Source: Mesostigma viride
Lineage: Eukaryota > Streptophyta > Mesostigmatophyceae > Mesostigmatales > Mesostigmataceae
Assembly: GCA_009746045.1 (NCBI GenBank)
Contig: RPFO01000080.1
Span: 1,951,183 to 2,015,182, forward strand
DNA: 64,000 nucleotides
Direction: 5' to 3'
This document shows positions 41,511 through 52,649 of this stretch, in pieces. The notes below the pieces were generated by a model, which saw only the letters and a list, made by a program, of their open reading frames with translations, was not told where the DNA came from and did not search any database. The position numbers were made by a program, and so were the translations under genes. Within the stretch, counting starts at the first letter, position 1. Every line of letters begins with the position of its first letter.

Positions 41511-43413
41511 CTAACAGCCTTACCGCCACTGCAAGACCCTGGGAATAGTGATATCTTTCAAGGGGGAGGCTGCCCCTGCCTTCTAGTGCCAACTCATCAG
41601 AGGTCAAAGTAACCCCTGGCATGCACAAGAAGTTCTGACCCAGAATGGCAGGCCCCTGATAGCCCTCTACCACACAGAACGTGGTGGGCACCCCTAAGAT
41701 AGGCACACTCACTTCCCCAAGGATCTTCATGGACACCTTTCCTGAGAAATCAGACACAGCAAGGCAACTGGGATGGGACATCTGTAAGCCTACAGCATCC
41801 TCTTCCCTGATGACAGACACCTGTGAGTTGGTATCTACCTCCATTGTAGCTGCCCAGCACGACCCCCACCCCGTGAGCTTGGATACCTTGGGATCATGTT
41901 TGCTGCGCATGAGTGCTCGGATGACGTCCGCCATGAGAGGCCCCCGGGCCTTAGGTGGCTGCCCCGTCCCCTCTGGCCTTGTGACAGTTGCTTCAGCAGC
42001 CTCCTCCTGCTCGTCATCTTCCAGCAGGGACAGACCATCATCCACCACCAGAGGATTGTTAGCTGCTGCTGCCTGGCTCTGGCCTGGCTCCTCAACCCAG
42101 CTGGGAGGGCCTGGCCCGTCTGCAGGCCAGATTGCATGTGGCCTTCTTTCCTTGACATGAGCCCAGGACAACCTGTACACGTGCCTTGGATCCTTTTCCA
42201 AAGCCACCAGGCAAGATCTGTTAGCTTCTTCCACACGAGTGACAACCCCATCCTGCCACTTCCCCCGCTTGCCTGGAATAGATGGTTCCTTCCACATCCT
42301 GACCTTCAGCCCCACCTGAGGCCTCAGCACATTCCAGTTCTTGTCCTTACGTCTCAGCTGGGCAAATAACCTATCTGCCTTCCTAAGACTGGCCTGCACC
42401 ACGTTCTCAGGCAACAAGCTATACTGCAGGGCCAGGGGAGAGACAGCCACACCATCAAAGTAATAGTTAACCCTGTGGTTCAGCTGCTCTTCTATCCCCT
42501 TACACCAGGCTGCCCTCTCTAAGGCAGATGCCACAAGTGGCACTGACTCTGCTGCTAGCACCACTGTCTTCACTTCACGTATGGATCTCTCTACAGCCCC
42601 TTGCTGCCCATGACTCTCCCTGGGGACTACTACCAGCTTACAAGGCAGCTGGTCCTGATGCTTGAGCAAACAGTCAAACTGCAAGTCTGCCTGCACACTC
42701 TTGCACACCCCAAAGCCTGGGATCAGGGCCTTCATACCCAACAACAAGTGGTGCTCCTGCATACCAGGCAGAACGTCTATCAGCCTGTATCTGCTGAACC
42801 TGTCCACCCCCACCAATATATACAAGCCCCTGATATGCTGGATATCCATCTGGATGTCGCCACGCTCCCTAGCAGGCTCCCTAGCATGGGACTGAGGTGG
42901 GTGAACAGCATTCTCCTGGCAACCACAGTTCTCAGCAGCAGCCTGGCAAGCCTCCCACAAAGGCTCCCTACCTAGCTTCCAAGCAAACATTGCTGCCTGC
43001 CCAGAATGCCCAAACATATGATGCAATCTATGGCCAGCCTCAGCATAGCTCAGCACTCTGTCAGTACTGACCTGGCGAGACGTCTGAACCGTGTGTGGGG
43101 ACACATGATCCACTCCTGAGGTTCCAGGGCTTCCCTGCAGGCCGTCCTGACGCCCCAAGTCAGGCCCTGCACCCTGGACCGCTCCAGGCCCTTCCAGCAA
43201 GGTCCCTTGGCCCTCCAGGCCAGCACCTGCTGGAGACCCACCACCTGCATGAGGCATAGGGAATTCAGCTGCAGCATTGTTATTGCAATCCAGTGGAAGA
43301 ACAACATCTTTACACCCTTGGTGCTGCACAAGGGGCACACCCCCGTCCTTATGTACATCCAGCACACCTTCCCCAAGGGGTGATTGACTATTTACAGGGG
43401 ATGATGTAGCTAG
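41470..43413 (-). CDS. Copia integrase followed by protease-like domain (element 1)
   Basis: In frame with the gag UGA stop at 43414-43416. The integrase zinc region is HRLHHMFGHS with cysteines in ENCGCQEN; the core has DIQMDIQHIRGLYILVGVDR, VQADLQFDCLL and SHGQQGAVERSIRE (D, D, E). After 'VYRLSWAHVKERRPHAIWPA' and an acidic linker comes a retropepsin-like region, 'WAATMEVDTNSQVSVI' and 'AILGQNFLCMPGVTL', located after integrase. The frame ends at the base deletion near 41512. Confidence 0.88.
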   Translation of the reverse strand, partial: LATSSPVNSQSPLGEGVLDVHKDGGVPLVQHQGCKDVVLPLDCNNNAAAEFPMPHAGGGSPAGAGLEGQGTLLEGPGAVQGAGPDLGRQDGLQGSPGTSGVDHVSPHTVQTSRQVSTDRVLSYAEAGHRLHHMFGHSGQAAMFAWKLGREPLWEACQAAAENCGCQENAVHPPQSHAREPARERGDIQMDIQHIRGLYILVGVDRFSRYRLIDVLPGMQEHHLLLGMKALIPGFGVCKSVQADLQFDCLLKHQDQLPCKLVVVPRESHGQQGAVERSIREVKTVVLAAESVPLVASALERAAWCKGIEEQLNHRVNYYFDGVAVSPLALQYSLLPENVVQASLRKADRLFAQLRRKDKNWNVLRPQVGLKVRMWKEPSIPGKRGKWQDGVVTRVEEANRSCLVALEKDPRHVYRLSWAHVKERRPHAIWPADGPGPPSWVEEPGQSQAAAANNPLVVDDGLSLLEDDEQEEAAEATVTRPEGTGQPPKARGPLMADVIRALMRSKHDPKVSKLTGWGSCWAATMEVDTNSQVSVIREEDAVGLQMSHPSCLAVSDFSGKVSMKILGEVSVPILGVPTTFCVVEGYQGPAILGQNFLCMPGVTLTSDELALEGRGSLPLERYHYSQGLAVAVRLLGVSQLRVLKVRSP

Positions 43414-44764
43414 TCACTGCTGCCCAGACTGGCCTCCTGCCCCAGCAGGCTTGGCCTTCCTGTCAGGACACTCACGACGCCAGTGACCTTCCTTGCCACA
43501 CACAAAACATGCTCCACCCTTCTTCCCAGACCCAGCCCCACCCTTGCCAGGCTTCCCCTGGCCTCCCTGAGGCTGCCCACCCTGCTTGCCCTGGTTGCCT
43601 TGAGCTTGGCCCTTGCCTTGCCCTTGGCCACCCTTACCCTGCTGACCACCAGCTTGCTGGCCCCCAACCCCTCCTTGGGGACCTGCACCCTTGCCACCCT
43701 GAGCCCCTGCCTCTGGCGCCTGAAGCGCTTACGCTTGTTGGGCCTTGCCCCATCACGGGCTGGGTACCCGGGGACATCACCTTGGCCCTGCACAGCGGAG
43801 GTGGCATTGCTGCCATGGGACTGGATAGCCTTGCAGGCAGGTTCTGGCTTCCTTATGCTGAGGATTACAAGCTCCAGAGCACGCAAGGAGCCATCAGTCT
43901 GGTTAAGAAACATGCGGGCACCGTTCCTCCCATCCACACTCAAACCCATACGGTCCAGGAAATAGTCTGCCAAGGCCCTATCTGTGACCAGGAAGCCATA
44001 CTTGGCCCCCTTGTCCTGATACGGTTGAGCCTAGCCCATTCCTCTGCCACAGGGCCCACTATCTCAAAGGTGTCATACTGTGCTTGTAGTAGTTGGTGAG
44101 GTTGAGAACCTTGTCAGAGAACTCTCCCTCAACCCTTCCAGGAACTGTGCCCAGGTTAGCTTATCCTTGACAGCAGTCCTAGCCTTCTCCCTGACACGCT
44201 CTGACGAGTCCCTGTTGCACGTGGACGAGTGAAACACTTGCACTAGGTTGACAGTGGGGTCCACGGAGAACACAACAAGCTCCATGTCCTCTAGCCACTT
44301 GTCCAAAGCTTCCTGTGCTAGTGGTGGGTTAAGAGGCTTTTGTCCATTCATAACAGTGACAGCACTCATGTGAGGTCTCGACCCTGGCAGCGCCTTCACT
44401 GGCTCCACCACAGCGGGTGTCACAACAACAGCACCACTTGGTCCAGCAGGCACAGGGGAGAGCACATCCACATGAGGCCTCTTACCATTGCCGTCAGCAG
44501 AGGGGTCCCTCTTACGCTTCTCCACGGCAGGTTGCCCATTCGCCACCGTTATTGCATCAGATGCCCCCAGCGCCCGCGCCTTGCGCGCCTCCTCCACCGA
44601 GTCTTCGTGTCGCCTCTTGCTCCCTGGTCGCTTTCCCCCATCGCCGTCGCTGGCTGGGATCGCCTCTCCCACCAGCGCCTCCTTGCCCTTCCCAGGCTCC
44701 TGGCTCTCTCCAGCCGGTGCCCCCTCCTCGCCCTTGTCGCCGTCGCCCGGTTTGCCACGAGGCA
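43414..44764 (-). pseudogene. Copia gag with zinc knuckle (element 1)
   Basis: The ATG at 44764 gives MPRGKPGDGDKGEEG and a nuclear-localisation-like basic stretch (GSKRRHED). The capsid part includes 'LTWAQFLEGLRESSLTRF'. At least three frameshifts (about 44090, 44020 and 43700) follow before a Gly/Gln-rich tail with the knuckle CFVCGKEGHWRREC (about 43470-43510). Gag ends CAG-CAG-UGA-CUA-G, with pol continuing in the same frame. Confidence 0.78.
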
Positions 44765-44817
44765 TTATATACAAGTGGGGACACAACAATAAAGGCGAAG
44801 GAAAAGGAAGAACTGAC

Positions 44818-46005
44818 TCAAGCACTGGCGTCGCTGGGGGATGCCGTGGGCACCGTCCCAGCTACTGACTCAGCACCTGCTTGGTTCGCTGCCTCCAGCT
44901 CTCGCTCTTGAGCAGTGGCTGCGATGGGCGTCTCTGGCCGCTCCTCGTCGCTGCCAGCGGCGTCCTCCCCGTCGGCGTAGGGTCCAAACACTCTGCTAAC
45001 GGGTCGCCCGTCTGCAGACTTCTCCACTGGGATCCGGGGCTCGCTCCCACTCGAGCGATCCCACTCAAGGTTCCTCACCCACCGCGTTCCACCACCCCGC
45101 TTGTCGTTGCAAGCCCCACGACCACCGTAGTCGTGTTCGGGCTCTTGCGGGACGTGCAGCTCAGCACGACGTCGTGCAGCGTACCCTTCTGTGGTACCGT
45201 CGCCTTGATCTATCTGCTGAGATGAACGTTCGATGATCCCCTCTGGCTGATCAACGAATTGGTAATGGAAGTCTTCTGGCGTTACCTCCCGACCCGTGAT
45301 GACCTCGACCACTGGATCGTGTGCGTCTGGTTCCGCCGCCCGCGGTGTGTCGAGTGTTGACCAAATCCCAAATGGTCGTGTGGTTATCACCCACCGGTCT
45401 GCGTTGCCCCGTGACTCCTGCAAAAGAATGTTCACGAGGTGTTCGCACGTTTGTGAAACCACCTCTGCCGACGACCAGGGGTTGTCGACTTCGCGCGCCT
45501 GCGCTTGCCTGATCACGTCCGGGACTTCAACTCCCGCGCCCAGCACAGACGTTGCCACCTGATGGTTGAACAGTCGCGCTGCTCCCAGTCCAATGGCCAC
45601 GATCTGGCCCAGTGCCTCCCGCGCCAAATCCAGCTGCGACACGGTCACGTGCCCGCCCTGGTGAGCCACCTCCAGACCGTAAATGGTCGAGGACAGCTCG
45701 TCCCGTATTGACACAAACTTTTCGACGGCCTCTCGCGACAATTCGCCGGGAGCTGTCGAAGCCTCAATCTGCATCACAATGGGGTCGCTCGCCGCCGGCC
45801 CTGCTGCAGTTCCGCAAACTGCTACCCAACCTTTCTTCGCCAGCCCCCTTGCCAGGTACGCCGCCTGGACGAAGGTTGATGCGGTGCTCGGATGAGCGTA
45901 GGGATGAAAAGGTCGTGATCGCTCCGGGGCTCCTACCCGAAGCTGCGGCTGCGAGCTCTGGCTTTGCGAAGGCTCAATGGCCTGTTCCCTCGGCACGTTG
46001 GACAT
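44818..46005 (-). CDS. ORF1 of Copia element 1, unknown function
   Basis: The ATG at 46005 (MSNVPREQAIEPSQSQSS) lies 27 bases inside the 5' LTR, and the frame is open for 395 residues to TGA 44818. A helical, Ala/Val-rich middle ('SREAVEKFVSIRDELSSTIY', 'LDLAREALGQIVAIGLGAAR') is followed by a charged C-terminus ending in an acidic stretch. It is the first ORF of the element, 50 bases before the gag ATG. I do not recognise any domain. The equivalent region of element 2 lies outside the window. Confidence 0.6.
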   Translation of the reverse strand: MSNVPREQAIEPSQSQSSQPQLRVGAPERSRPFHPYAHPSTASTFVQAAYLARGLAKKGWVAVCGTAAGPAASDPIVMQIEASTAPGELSREAVEKFVSIRDELSSTIYGLEVAHQGGHVTVSQLDLAREALGQIVAIGLGAARLFNHQVATSVLGAGVEVPDVIRQAQAREVDNPWSSAEVVSQTCEHLVNILLQESRGNADRWVITTRPFGIWSTLDTPRAAEPDAHDPVVEVITGREVTPEDFHYQFVDQPEGIIERSSQQIDQGDGTTEGYAARRRAELHVPQEPEHDYGGRGACNDKRGGGTRWVRNLEWDRSSGSEPRIPVEKSADGRPVSRVFGPYADGEDAAGSDEERPETPIAATAQERELEAANQAGAESVAGTVPTASPSDASA

Positions 46006-46031
46006 GAAGAAGTAAGGAGACAATAATACGA

Positions 46032-46672
46032 GTTAGAAAGAGCTCCCAACGTATGTGAGCTCTTGATCTTTCACAGCGCGTCTTAGCCAATGTTGCAAGG
46101 CAGCAACCTTAAATCTGTTCACCAGGCCACGACCACAATGGGCACTTCCACGACCAAGGTGGCACCCACGGTTCGTGCTTTCCGAGATAGCTGGTCATCC
46201 CCCATGACCAAGCTATATCCTTGCGTTGTTCCTCGTTCCCATCGGTGTGACGAGGCACGTGCAGGCGTGCAAGCAAATCCTCAACGTCCACTGGCATCAG
46301 TGCAGAGCCAGGACGAACTGGATTTGCCTAGACTCTGCAACCTAGGAAGTACAGGACCTGTCACAAGCCTGCAAGGCCTAGTATCCTTGCAGACCTGTGC
46401 CAGCTCCAGTATTCCACCAGTCACAGGCTGCTGCTCCTCTGATCTACGTGGACCACAGTCACGTGATAATCAGGCTAAGCCTGTGCAGGCACGGCCTGCC
46501 ACGTGTCCTGTCCACTATGCCAGAGGACTGCACCCTAGTCGGCCACGGATGGCTAGGACTTCGGGACTTGATATCTTTCTCGTCCCTTGTCTGTTTCAGG
46601 CGGTCAGCACGGCGTTGGAAAGGTCTTTCCAAACTGCGTCCACTTAGCATATTGGTTGCCCAAAATGCTAAC
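46032..46672 (-). repeat. 5' LTR of Copia element 1
   Basis: 641 bp, differing from the 3' LTR by one indel and about four substitutions (for example ccccagcg versus cccaacg at the start). Followed outward by TGAGGTA. Confidence 0.9.
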
Positions 46673-46679
46673 TGAGGTA

Positions 46680-47207
46680 AAGCGCCAGTTCTCTGCCTAC
46701 CGTTTTACTGATCTACCTCTCAAGCATGTGCGCCAGCATCTCTTACGAGTAGCAGATTTCTTCACCACTCCTTCTCTTCCTACCCGTTCCCGTATTAATA
46801 ACATTAGCCTTACCCCTGAGGAGGAGAACTCCTATGTAGAAGAATTAGACATTTGCGTTACTGACCTTTCAGCTCTGGATGTCTCTCATATTACATGCTA
46901 TCATTGCAAGGAAGTAGGTCATCTTAAACGTGAGTGCCCCAAGTTCCTTTCGGGTGCTCCCCCTCATCCCGACGCTCGCCCTCCTCGTACCCCTCAGCGT
47001 GCTCCTATTCGTCCCACTCCAGGACGCATTCCCTCAGCTACCCCTAGTAGGCTGAATGCTGTGCAGACAGGACCCTCAGGGTTCCCCTATGATAATCAGG
47101 CTCCTGCACCCTCTTCGCTCCCTCGTGACCCTCCAGCAATGGCTTTTTCGCCAGGGTCTTCTTCGGGGTTAGTTCCTATGGATTTGGGGGGGGAGGGGGA
47201 ACAGTAG
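46680..47207 (+). pseudogene. Gag of the second Gypsy element, C-terminal part with zinc knuckle
   Basis: Joined to 38189 across the TGAGGTA duplication, this gives the end of the capsid domain and a CCHC knuckle CYHCKEVGHLKREC near 46899-46940, then a Pro-rich tail ending at TAG 47205-47207. A run of eight G (47186-47193) precedes the stop, and the protease frame lies -1 to gag and is open across this point. That arrangement fits -1 frameshifting on G GGG GGG. Confidence 0.85.
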
Positions 47208-49008
47208 GCCTGTCAGCCGGGGGTAACCTGGACAGGTCCTTAGATAGTACCCCAGATAATAATTTTTGCCTGCCTGTTTTTATCACCTCTGTAGGAGCTG
47301 AATCATCCCTACCACTACGTGTCCGTCCTCTTATGTTTTTGAATGGTGGCTTAACCGTTCCCCACACTGTTGTAGACCCCTTCTTGCATGCTGATAAACT
47401 TTTGAATGTCTCTGTGTTAGTGGATAGCGGTGCGGCTAGCTCCTTTGTGAGCGAGGCCCTAGTTAGGCGTTTAGGACTAGTCCCTATCCCTCACAACAAA
47501 CCTGTCACTGTACATTATGCTGACGGTCGCACCAGTCATTCCCCGGGTACGGTGTCCCTTCCCCTGGTCATACAAGGACGTACTGTCAACCTGACGGCCA
47601 CTATAGGCCCTATCACTACCGCTGATGTATTACTAGGATTAGATTGGCACCAAGATAATAAGATTACTATTAATTACGATACCATGGTCATTTGGTTTCC
47701 AGATAGCTCTTACTGGGTACCGGAACGTCATTATAGAGTGGAAAATTTATCCTTGGTAGACATTACTCCTCCTACACCTGTTGATACTCCTGTGAGACCT
47801 ATACCTGAAGTATTAATGTCCAATGATGAATTGCGATCTGAACTAAAGGAATATGGGTATTTATTATGTATGTTCCTTCAGTTAGAAGTACAGGAGATAC
47901 CTATCCCTAATAATAGTGTGGATATAGACGTGAGCACAGTGGATACAATAGGGGTGGGATTTACTGAAAATGAAATAGTAAGATACATGGCTGTGATAGA
48001 TTCCTCCAAAGTTTTTGAGGAAAAGACTCCTTCTTACCCTCCTCCTCGATCTGTTTTACACCGTGTAGTTATTAAGGACGGTGCAGTTCCTACGCACTCT
48101 CCGATGTATAGAATGGGCCCTACCGAGTTAAAGGAACTAAAACAGATTTTAGTGTCACTATTAGAAGCAGGATTGATAGAGCCTAGTAACTCCCCTTACT
48201 CAGCTGGTGTCCTGTTAGTCCCTAAGCCAAATGGCAAGTTTCGCCTAGTTACTGATTATAGGAAGTTAAATGATATTACTGTGAAATCTAAATACCCTCT
48301 ACCTCGTATTGATGATATATTTAATAAGGTTAAAGGTTCTACCTGTTTCACGGTACTGGATTGTGCGGATGGTTTTTGGCAACTGCGTATAGCGCCTGAG
48401 GAGTGCCATAAAACCGCCTTTGCTACCCCTTTTGGTCATTACCAGTTTAGAGTAGCGGCTATGGGACTCTGTAACTCTCCTGCCTCTTTTCAAATGTTAA
48501 TGAATGAAGTGCTTAGACCTGTTATGGGTAATTCTCACCTTCCTCAAGTGTCATCTGATTTAAAGGATCCTTCCTTCTCCTCTGTTTCTTTATCTGAGCA
48601 CGACCGTTCTTGTGCTCAGGCTTTCTTAGATGATATCCTTATTTACTCCCCTGATTTTGAAACGCACCTACGTGATTTAAAGAAAGTCTTAGAAATAATG
48701 GCTGAAAATTCCTTGTGGGCTCGCCGTGCTAAAGTTCGTTCTGGTAGGAGTGTACCATTTTTAGGACACGTTTTGTCAGATGCCGGGGTCGCTACCGACC
48801 CGGATAAAACTAAGTCAATTCAGGAATGGCCTACCCCTACCGACGTTAAAAGTGTACGTAGTTTCCTAGGGATTGCCTCTTACTATAGGCGTTTTATCCC
48901 GCGTTTCGCAACTATAGCAGCCCCTATCAACCATTTATTAAAGACAGATATCCCCTTTGTCTGGAGTAGTGAGTGTCAGTCGGCTTTTCAGTGTCTAAAA
49001 CAGCGTAC
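47208..49008 (+). CDS. Gypsy protease, reverse transcriptase and start of RNase H
   Basis: The frame (-1 to gag) carries a retropepsin with SVLVDSGAASSFVSE and the second motif VLLGLDW, about 47408-47660. RT follows at about 48150-48720: 'FRLVTDYRKLND', 'TVLDCADGFWQLRI' (catalytic Asp), 'AAMGLCNSPASFQ' and FLDDILIY, a normal FLDD-type Gypsy active site. The connection with 'FLGHVLSDAGVATDPDK' and 'SFLGIASYYRRFIP' leads to 'CQSAFQCLKQ', where the 49009-52649 element interrupts the RNase H start. The RT region has no frameshift. Confidence 0.9.
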
Positions 49009-49150
49009 GCCAATACGCCGTATAATACGGTAAATACGCCGTATTATACAATACGGCGAGGTTTGGCGTACTAACGTACTAGAAATACGCCGTATTGCGT
49101 TCTCAACGCAAATACGGCGCATAATATGTATTTTTCGCGTATTATACGGC

Positions 49151-49959
49151 GCCCGGCTCCGGAATTTGGCGCCAGAGCTAGCTTTGGCGTTGCTGACCTA
49201 GGCAGGTACGCAGCCTGAACCGTACTTGGGGAGTACGGGCCTACGGTTGGTCCCGCTTGTCATCTCTGCCAGTTGACGGCGTGGGTAAACGATGGCAAAA
49301 CGAGACCGACTTGCATAAATATGATAGTTGACCTCCGCGGCCATGGAGGTGCAGAAATCTGACTGGTATGGGAGCATGGCTTGACATTTTGAACTGCAAT
49401 TTTGCAGGCATGATCCATAGGTCCTAAACAGCGTATATCATTGCCAGGCAACGCCTGGGTGTGCGCAGATATGTCTCGACCCTATGCTCGGTGCAGCAAC
49501 CTCGTTTGATCAGCGACCAGGTCGGTCGCCGTGCATGTGCTAACTGTTACTAGGCGGGAAATAAGTCGATACGTTTGTACGCGGATGTGTAAAATATATT
49601 GCTGACATGTTTTATTGGCGACGACGGCCAGGAAAGCGGCTCGCAGCTACATCGATGAGGTGGGCATCCGGCTAGCTCCAGCAAGGAAGGTAATTAATCT
49701 GCGGTTTTGATCTGGTATGTGCTATCCTGTTCACGTTTTATTGCATACTGTATCAAGGTTTTGGGTCGAATCGTATACCTATCAATAAGTTCATGGTTGT
49801 AATAAGGAATTAGTTCAATTAGCAATCTATATACCATGCAGTGGATGAGTATCACACTTCATGACCTTTATGTAAACAACAAACTGTCGACGCCCCCTAG
49901 GGCTCCCCCAGAATAGATTCTAGCCAGCTGTCTAGAAGAGGGCAATCGACATAGCTTTT
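49151..49959. other. Interior of the TIR element, no gene seen
   Basis: No supported ORF or repeat in about 800 bases. Confidence 0.4.
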
Positions 49960-50539
49960 CATGTCCCACGTAGCTCCCACAAAAACCAGCATCTTCATTA
50001 AAACAATAAGTGGAAGCATACATGTGACACTAATTGACATGCCCGGAGGCACGCCGTTCAAGGCCCTTCATGAAGTACGTTGCCCTAGAGGCAACCAAGA
50101 CACGGGTGGGTGGGTGGGGAGCAAAGAAAGAGGCCGACAAAACCAGCCCGAGGGGCTTTTAGTCGCAAAACCTCCCTTATCCCTAGCTAACTGACGTCAT
50201 TAAACCCTTATGTTTAGTGGATGCTAGTAAGACGCTAACCGTACAGACCGGGGGTAGAATATCCCGAATCTGCACGGCTAGTATTAAATAATGCGTAGGT
50301 TGTTCTTTTCAGGGGCACCGCACCTCACGCCCCGTTCCGCCCGGGTATAATCAACCCAAGCGCGGAACGCACATTTTATTTAATTCATTTTTCAACCATG
50401 CACTATATTGCATCTACTAATCACAAAAGCTCTAGCCAAACAGCTACGAGTAAACACTACGACCTATAAGCCGCTCATCCAGCGGCCTCTTGTTCCCGCA
50501 TTCACGTATAGAAGAAACTCCGTTCAAAGACCCCCGATT
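49960..50539. repeat. Tandem copy 1 (internally deleted), X-Y unit
   Basis: Consists of block X (49960-50085, 126 bp), a 33-bp linker and block Y (50119-50539, 421 bp). The same X and Y border the longer copy that follows without a gap. There are no coding motifs; Y contains 'cgccccgttccgcccgggta'-type GC blocks. Confidence 0.8.
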
Positions 50540-51922
50540 CATGTCCCACGTAGCTCCCACAAAAACCAGCATCTTCATTAAAACAATAAGTGGAAGCATA
50601 CATGTGACACTAATTGACATGCCCGGAGGCACGCCGTTCAAGGCCCTTCATGAAGTACGTTGCCCAATCACCCCGCCCTGGCTTTCCCTTGAAGCCGCAC
50701 TCCACCTTGCTCGTTGTCACAAGTGACCGCCCTGCCGCAAAACGGGAGCCCCCCCACATCGGGAGGCGTGTGCCCGGCGGCTGTGGATGCATGGCCAGGC
50801 CCAAAAAGGCCCAGCGCATTTGCACTGCGATTGCGCACGGCCAGCCTATCATGACCCCTCTCGGGGCCCCGAGTCGGTACCGCTATGGCCGTCTCCCCAT
50901 AGACCCGGGGTGCTTCGAGAAAAAACGTGGACCTAGCCCAGGCCCCGCCAGCCCGGATGCCCGAGGCCACAGCCCCAGGCACCTGGCTGAACGAGAGTCC
51001 GTTCAGCCAAGACCGCATTCCCCCCCGAGGTTTCTATGCGTGGGGAAAAAATTTCTAGCTTAGGCGCTTTTCCCATCGCCGTCCCCAGCCCCAACCACCC
51101 CCCCTCGGCGGAAGGCAATTGCAAAGTTTGCTGGCCAGCAGCAATTTCCGAAAAAAAAAGCCGCAGGCCGCGGACCGAGACACGGGTCGCCAGTGCCAGC
51201 CATCCGGCTCCAACCCGGGGTGCAAGCATCCCCAGGTACGGAGCACCAGCTCGCGCACTGGGCCGACCAAGCGACAGTTGAGCACCTGTCACGGCATCCG
51301 GCCCACCAAAGACCCCAAGCTGGGGAAAAGGTGCGGACCGGAGGTAATCATTTTCTTTTCTTTTAGTTAACCGGGCGAGGAACTACGCCTGGCCGGTTAA
51401 CAACTGGAAGTCTCACCACTGGCCAAGTGGCCAGTGCAACCAGTGCTTTTGGGATTTTGCTCCGCAGCACCCATAGCTGCGGCTGCCGCCGCAACGACAA
51501 CGAGCAAAGAAAGAGGCCGACAAAACCAGCCAGAGCGGCTTTTAGTCGCAAAACCTCCCTTATCCCTAGCTAACTGACGTCATTAAACCCTTATGTTTAG
51601 TGGATGCTAGTAAGACGCTAACCGTACAGACCGGGGGTAGAATATCCCGAATCTGCACGGCTAGTATTAAATAATGCGTAGGTTGTTCTTTTCAGGGGCA
51701 CTGCACCTCACGCCCCGTTCCGCCCGGGTATAATCAACCCAAGCGCGGAACGCACATTTTATTTAATTCATTTTTCAACCATGCACTATATTGCATCTAC
51801 TAATCACAAAAGCTCTAGCCAAACAGCTACGAGTAAACACTACGACCTATAAGCCGCTCATCCAGCGGCCTCTTGTTCCCGCATTCACGTATAGAAGAAA
51901 CTCCGTTCAAAGAACCCCGATT
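50540..51922. repeat. Tandem copy 2 (long), X-Z-Y unit
   Basis: Block X (50540-50665) and block Y (51502-51922) are almost identical to those of copy 1 but are separated by 836 bp of GC-rich sequence Z. Z has no recognisable protein. Full and internally deleted copies side by side mirror the pair at 14444-16574. Bases 51923-52564 contain a TTAATTAA run beside the CACGTG palindrome (52314-52332) and no gene. Confidence 0.8.
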
Positions 51923-52649
51923 ACATTACAGCATGACTTGCCATGTATTTCTCGAGCATATTATACTGATCTAGCCCCAACGGCTTAGAGTAGCCCCAAC
52001 GGTTTAGAGTGGCATGAACGCAATCACATTAGCCCAGCCATGGCTCAGCGTGGCCATTTGCTTATGCCTTAGCAGACGCCCGTTGAGCCCACTTCACCTT
52101 TCTTGTACAGCATCAGCTATGCTTCAGCCTACCTCTGGTATCGTTACTAATGGTTGTCCCACAGTGATGCGCCCCGGCCCCGTGATGTGGATAGAGCGCT
52201 CGATGTGGCCTGCCCACCGACTGGTGGGCGGTGGCAGTGAGAGAAGCTAGGGCGCCCTCCCTCCCTCTCATTGTGTACAGGGGTTGAAGGTTCCTCTACT
52301 TTGTATTGGCACCCACGTGACGCAGTCACGTGATAATTAACTAATTAATTAATTAATTAATTACACTTCATACAATTGATGAGACAACCAAGTGAGTGTC
52401 AAACGGCTACCGGCGACCTCTACGTGCATTGTATTGTTTTTCATCAAGATTGAGACATTAGCTAGAGTTTTTGAGAGGCACGCCCATGAGATAAACACCT
52501 TATAATATTTTATCCTAATTGAAAATCCACTTTTCCGAACAAAAAACCACTTTTTGAGCTCTTGGCGTATAATACGCGTATAATACGTGTATAATACGAA
52601 ATACGCAATACGCCGAGGTTTTGCCGTATTGCCGTATTGCCGTATTGGC

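Larger units (their letters stand above)
38190..46672 (-). mobile_element. Ty1/Copia element 1 with rearranged domain order
   Basis: LTRs at 38190-38831 and 46032-46672 share termini GTTAG...CTAAC and are about 99% alike. TGAGGTA flanks both sides (38183-38189, 46673-46679), and removal joins the Gypsy gag frame. The minus strand reads: ORF1, gag with zinc knuckle, stop, integrase, protease-like domain, RT, RNase H. Several frameshifts in gag and one in pol make this copy inactive as read, although its LTRs are young. Confidence 0.92.
49009..52649. mobile_element. 3.6-kb TIR element with GTATAATACG-rich ends
   Basis: Both ends begin GCCAATACG and are built of repeated AATACGCC/GTATAATACG units (49009-49150 and 52565-52649, inverted). 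It interrupts the Gypsy RNase H between CLKQ and LAHTGLK. No target duplication could be fixed and no transposase is recognisable, so the superfamily is unknown. The interior holds another tandem pair (49960-51922). Confidence 0.7.
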
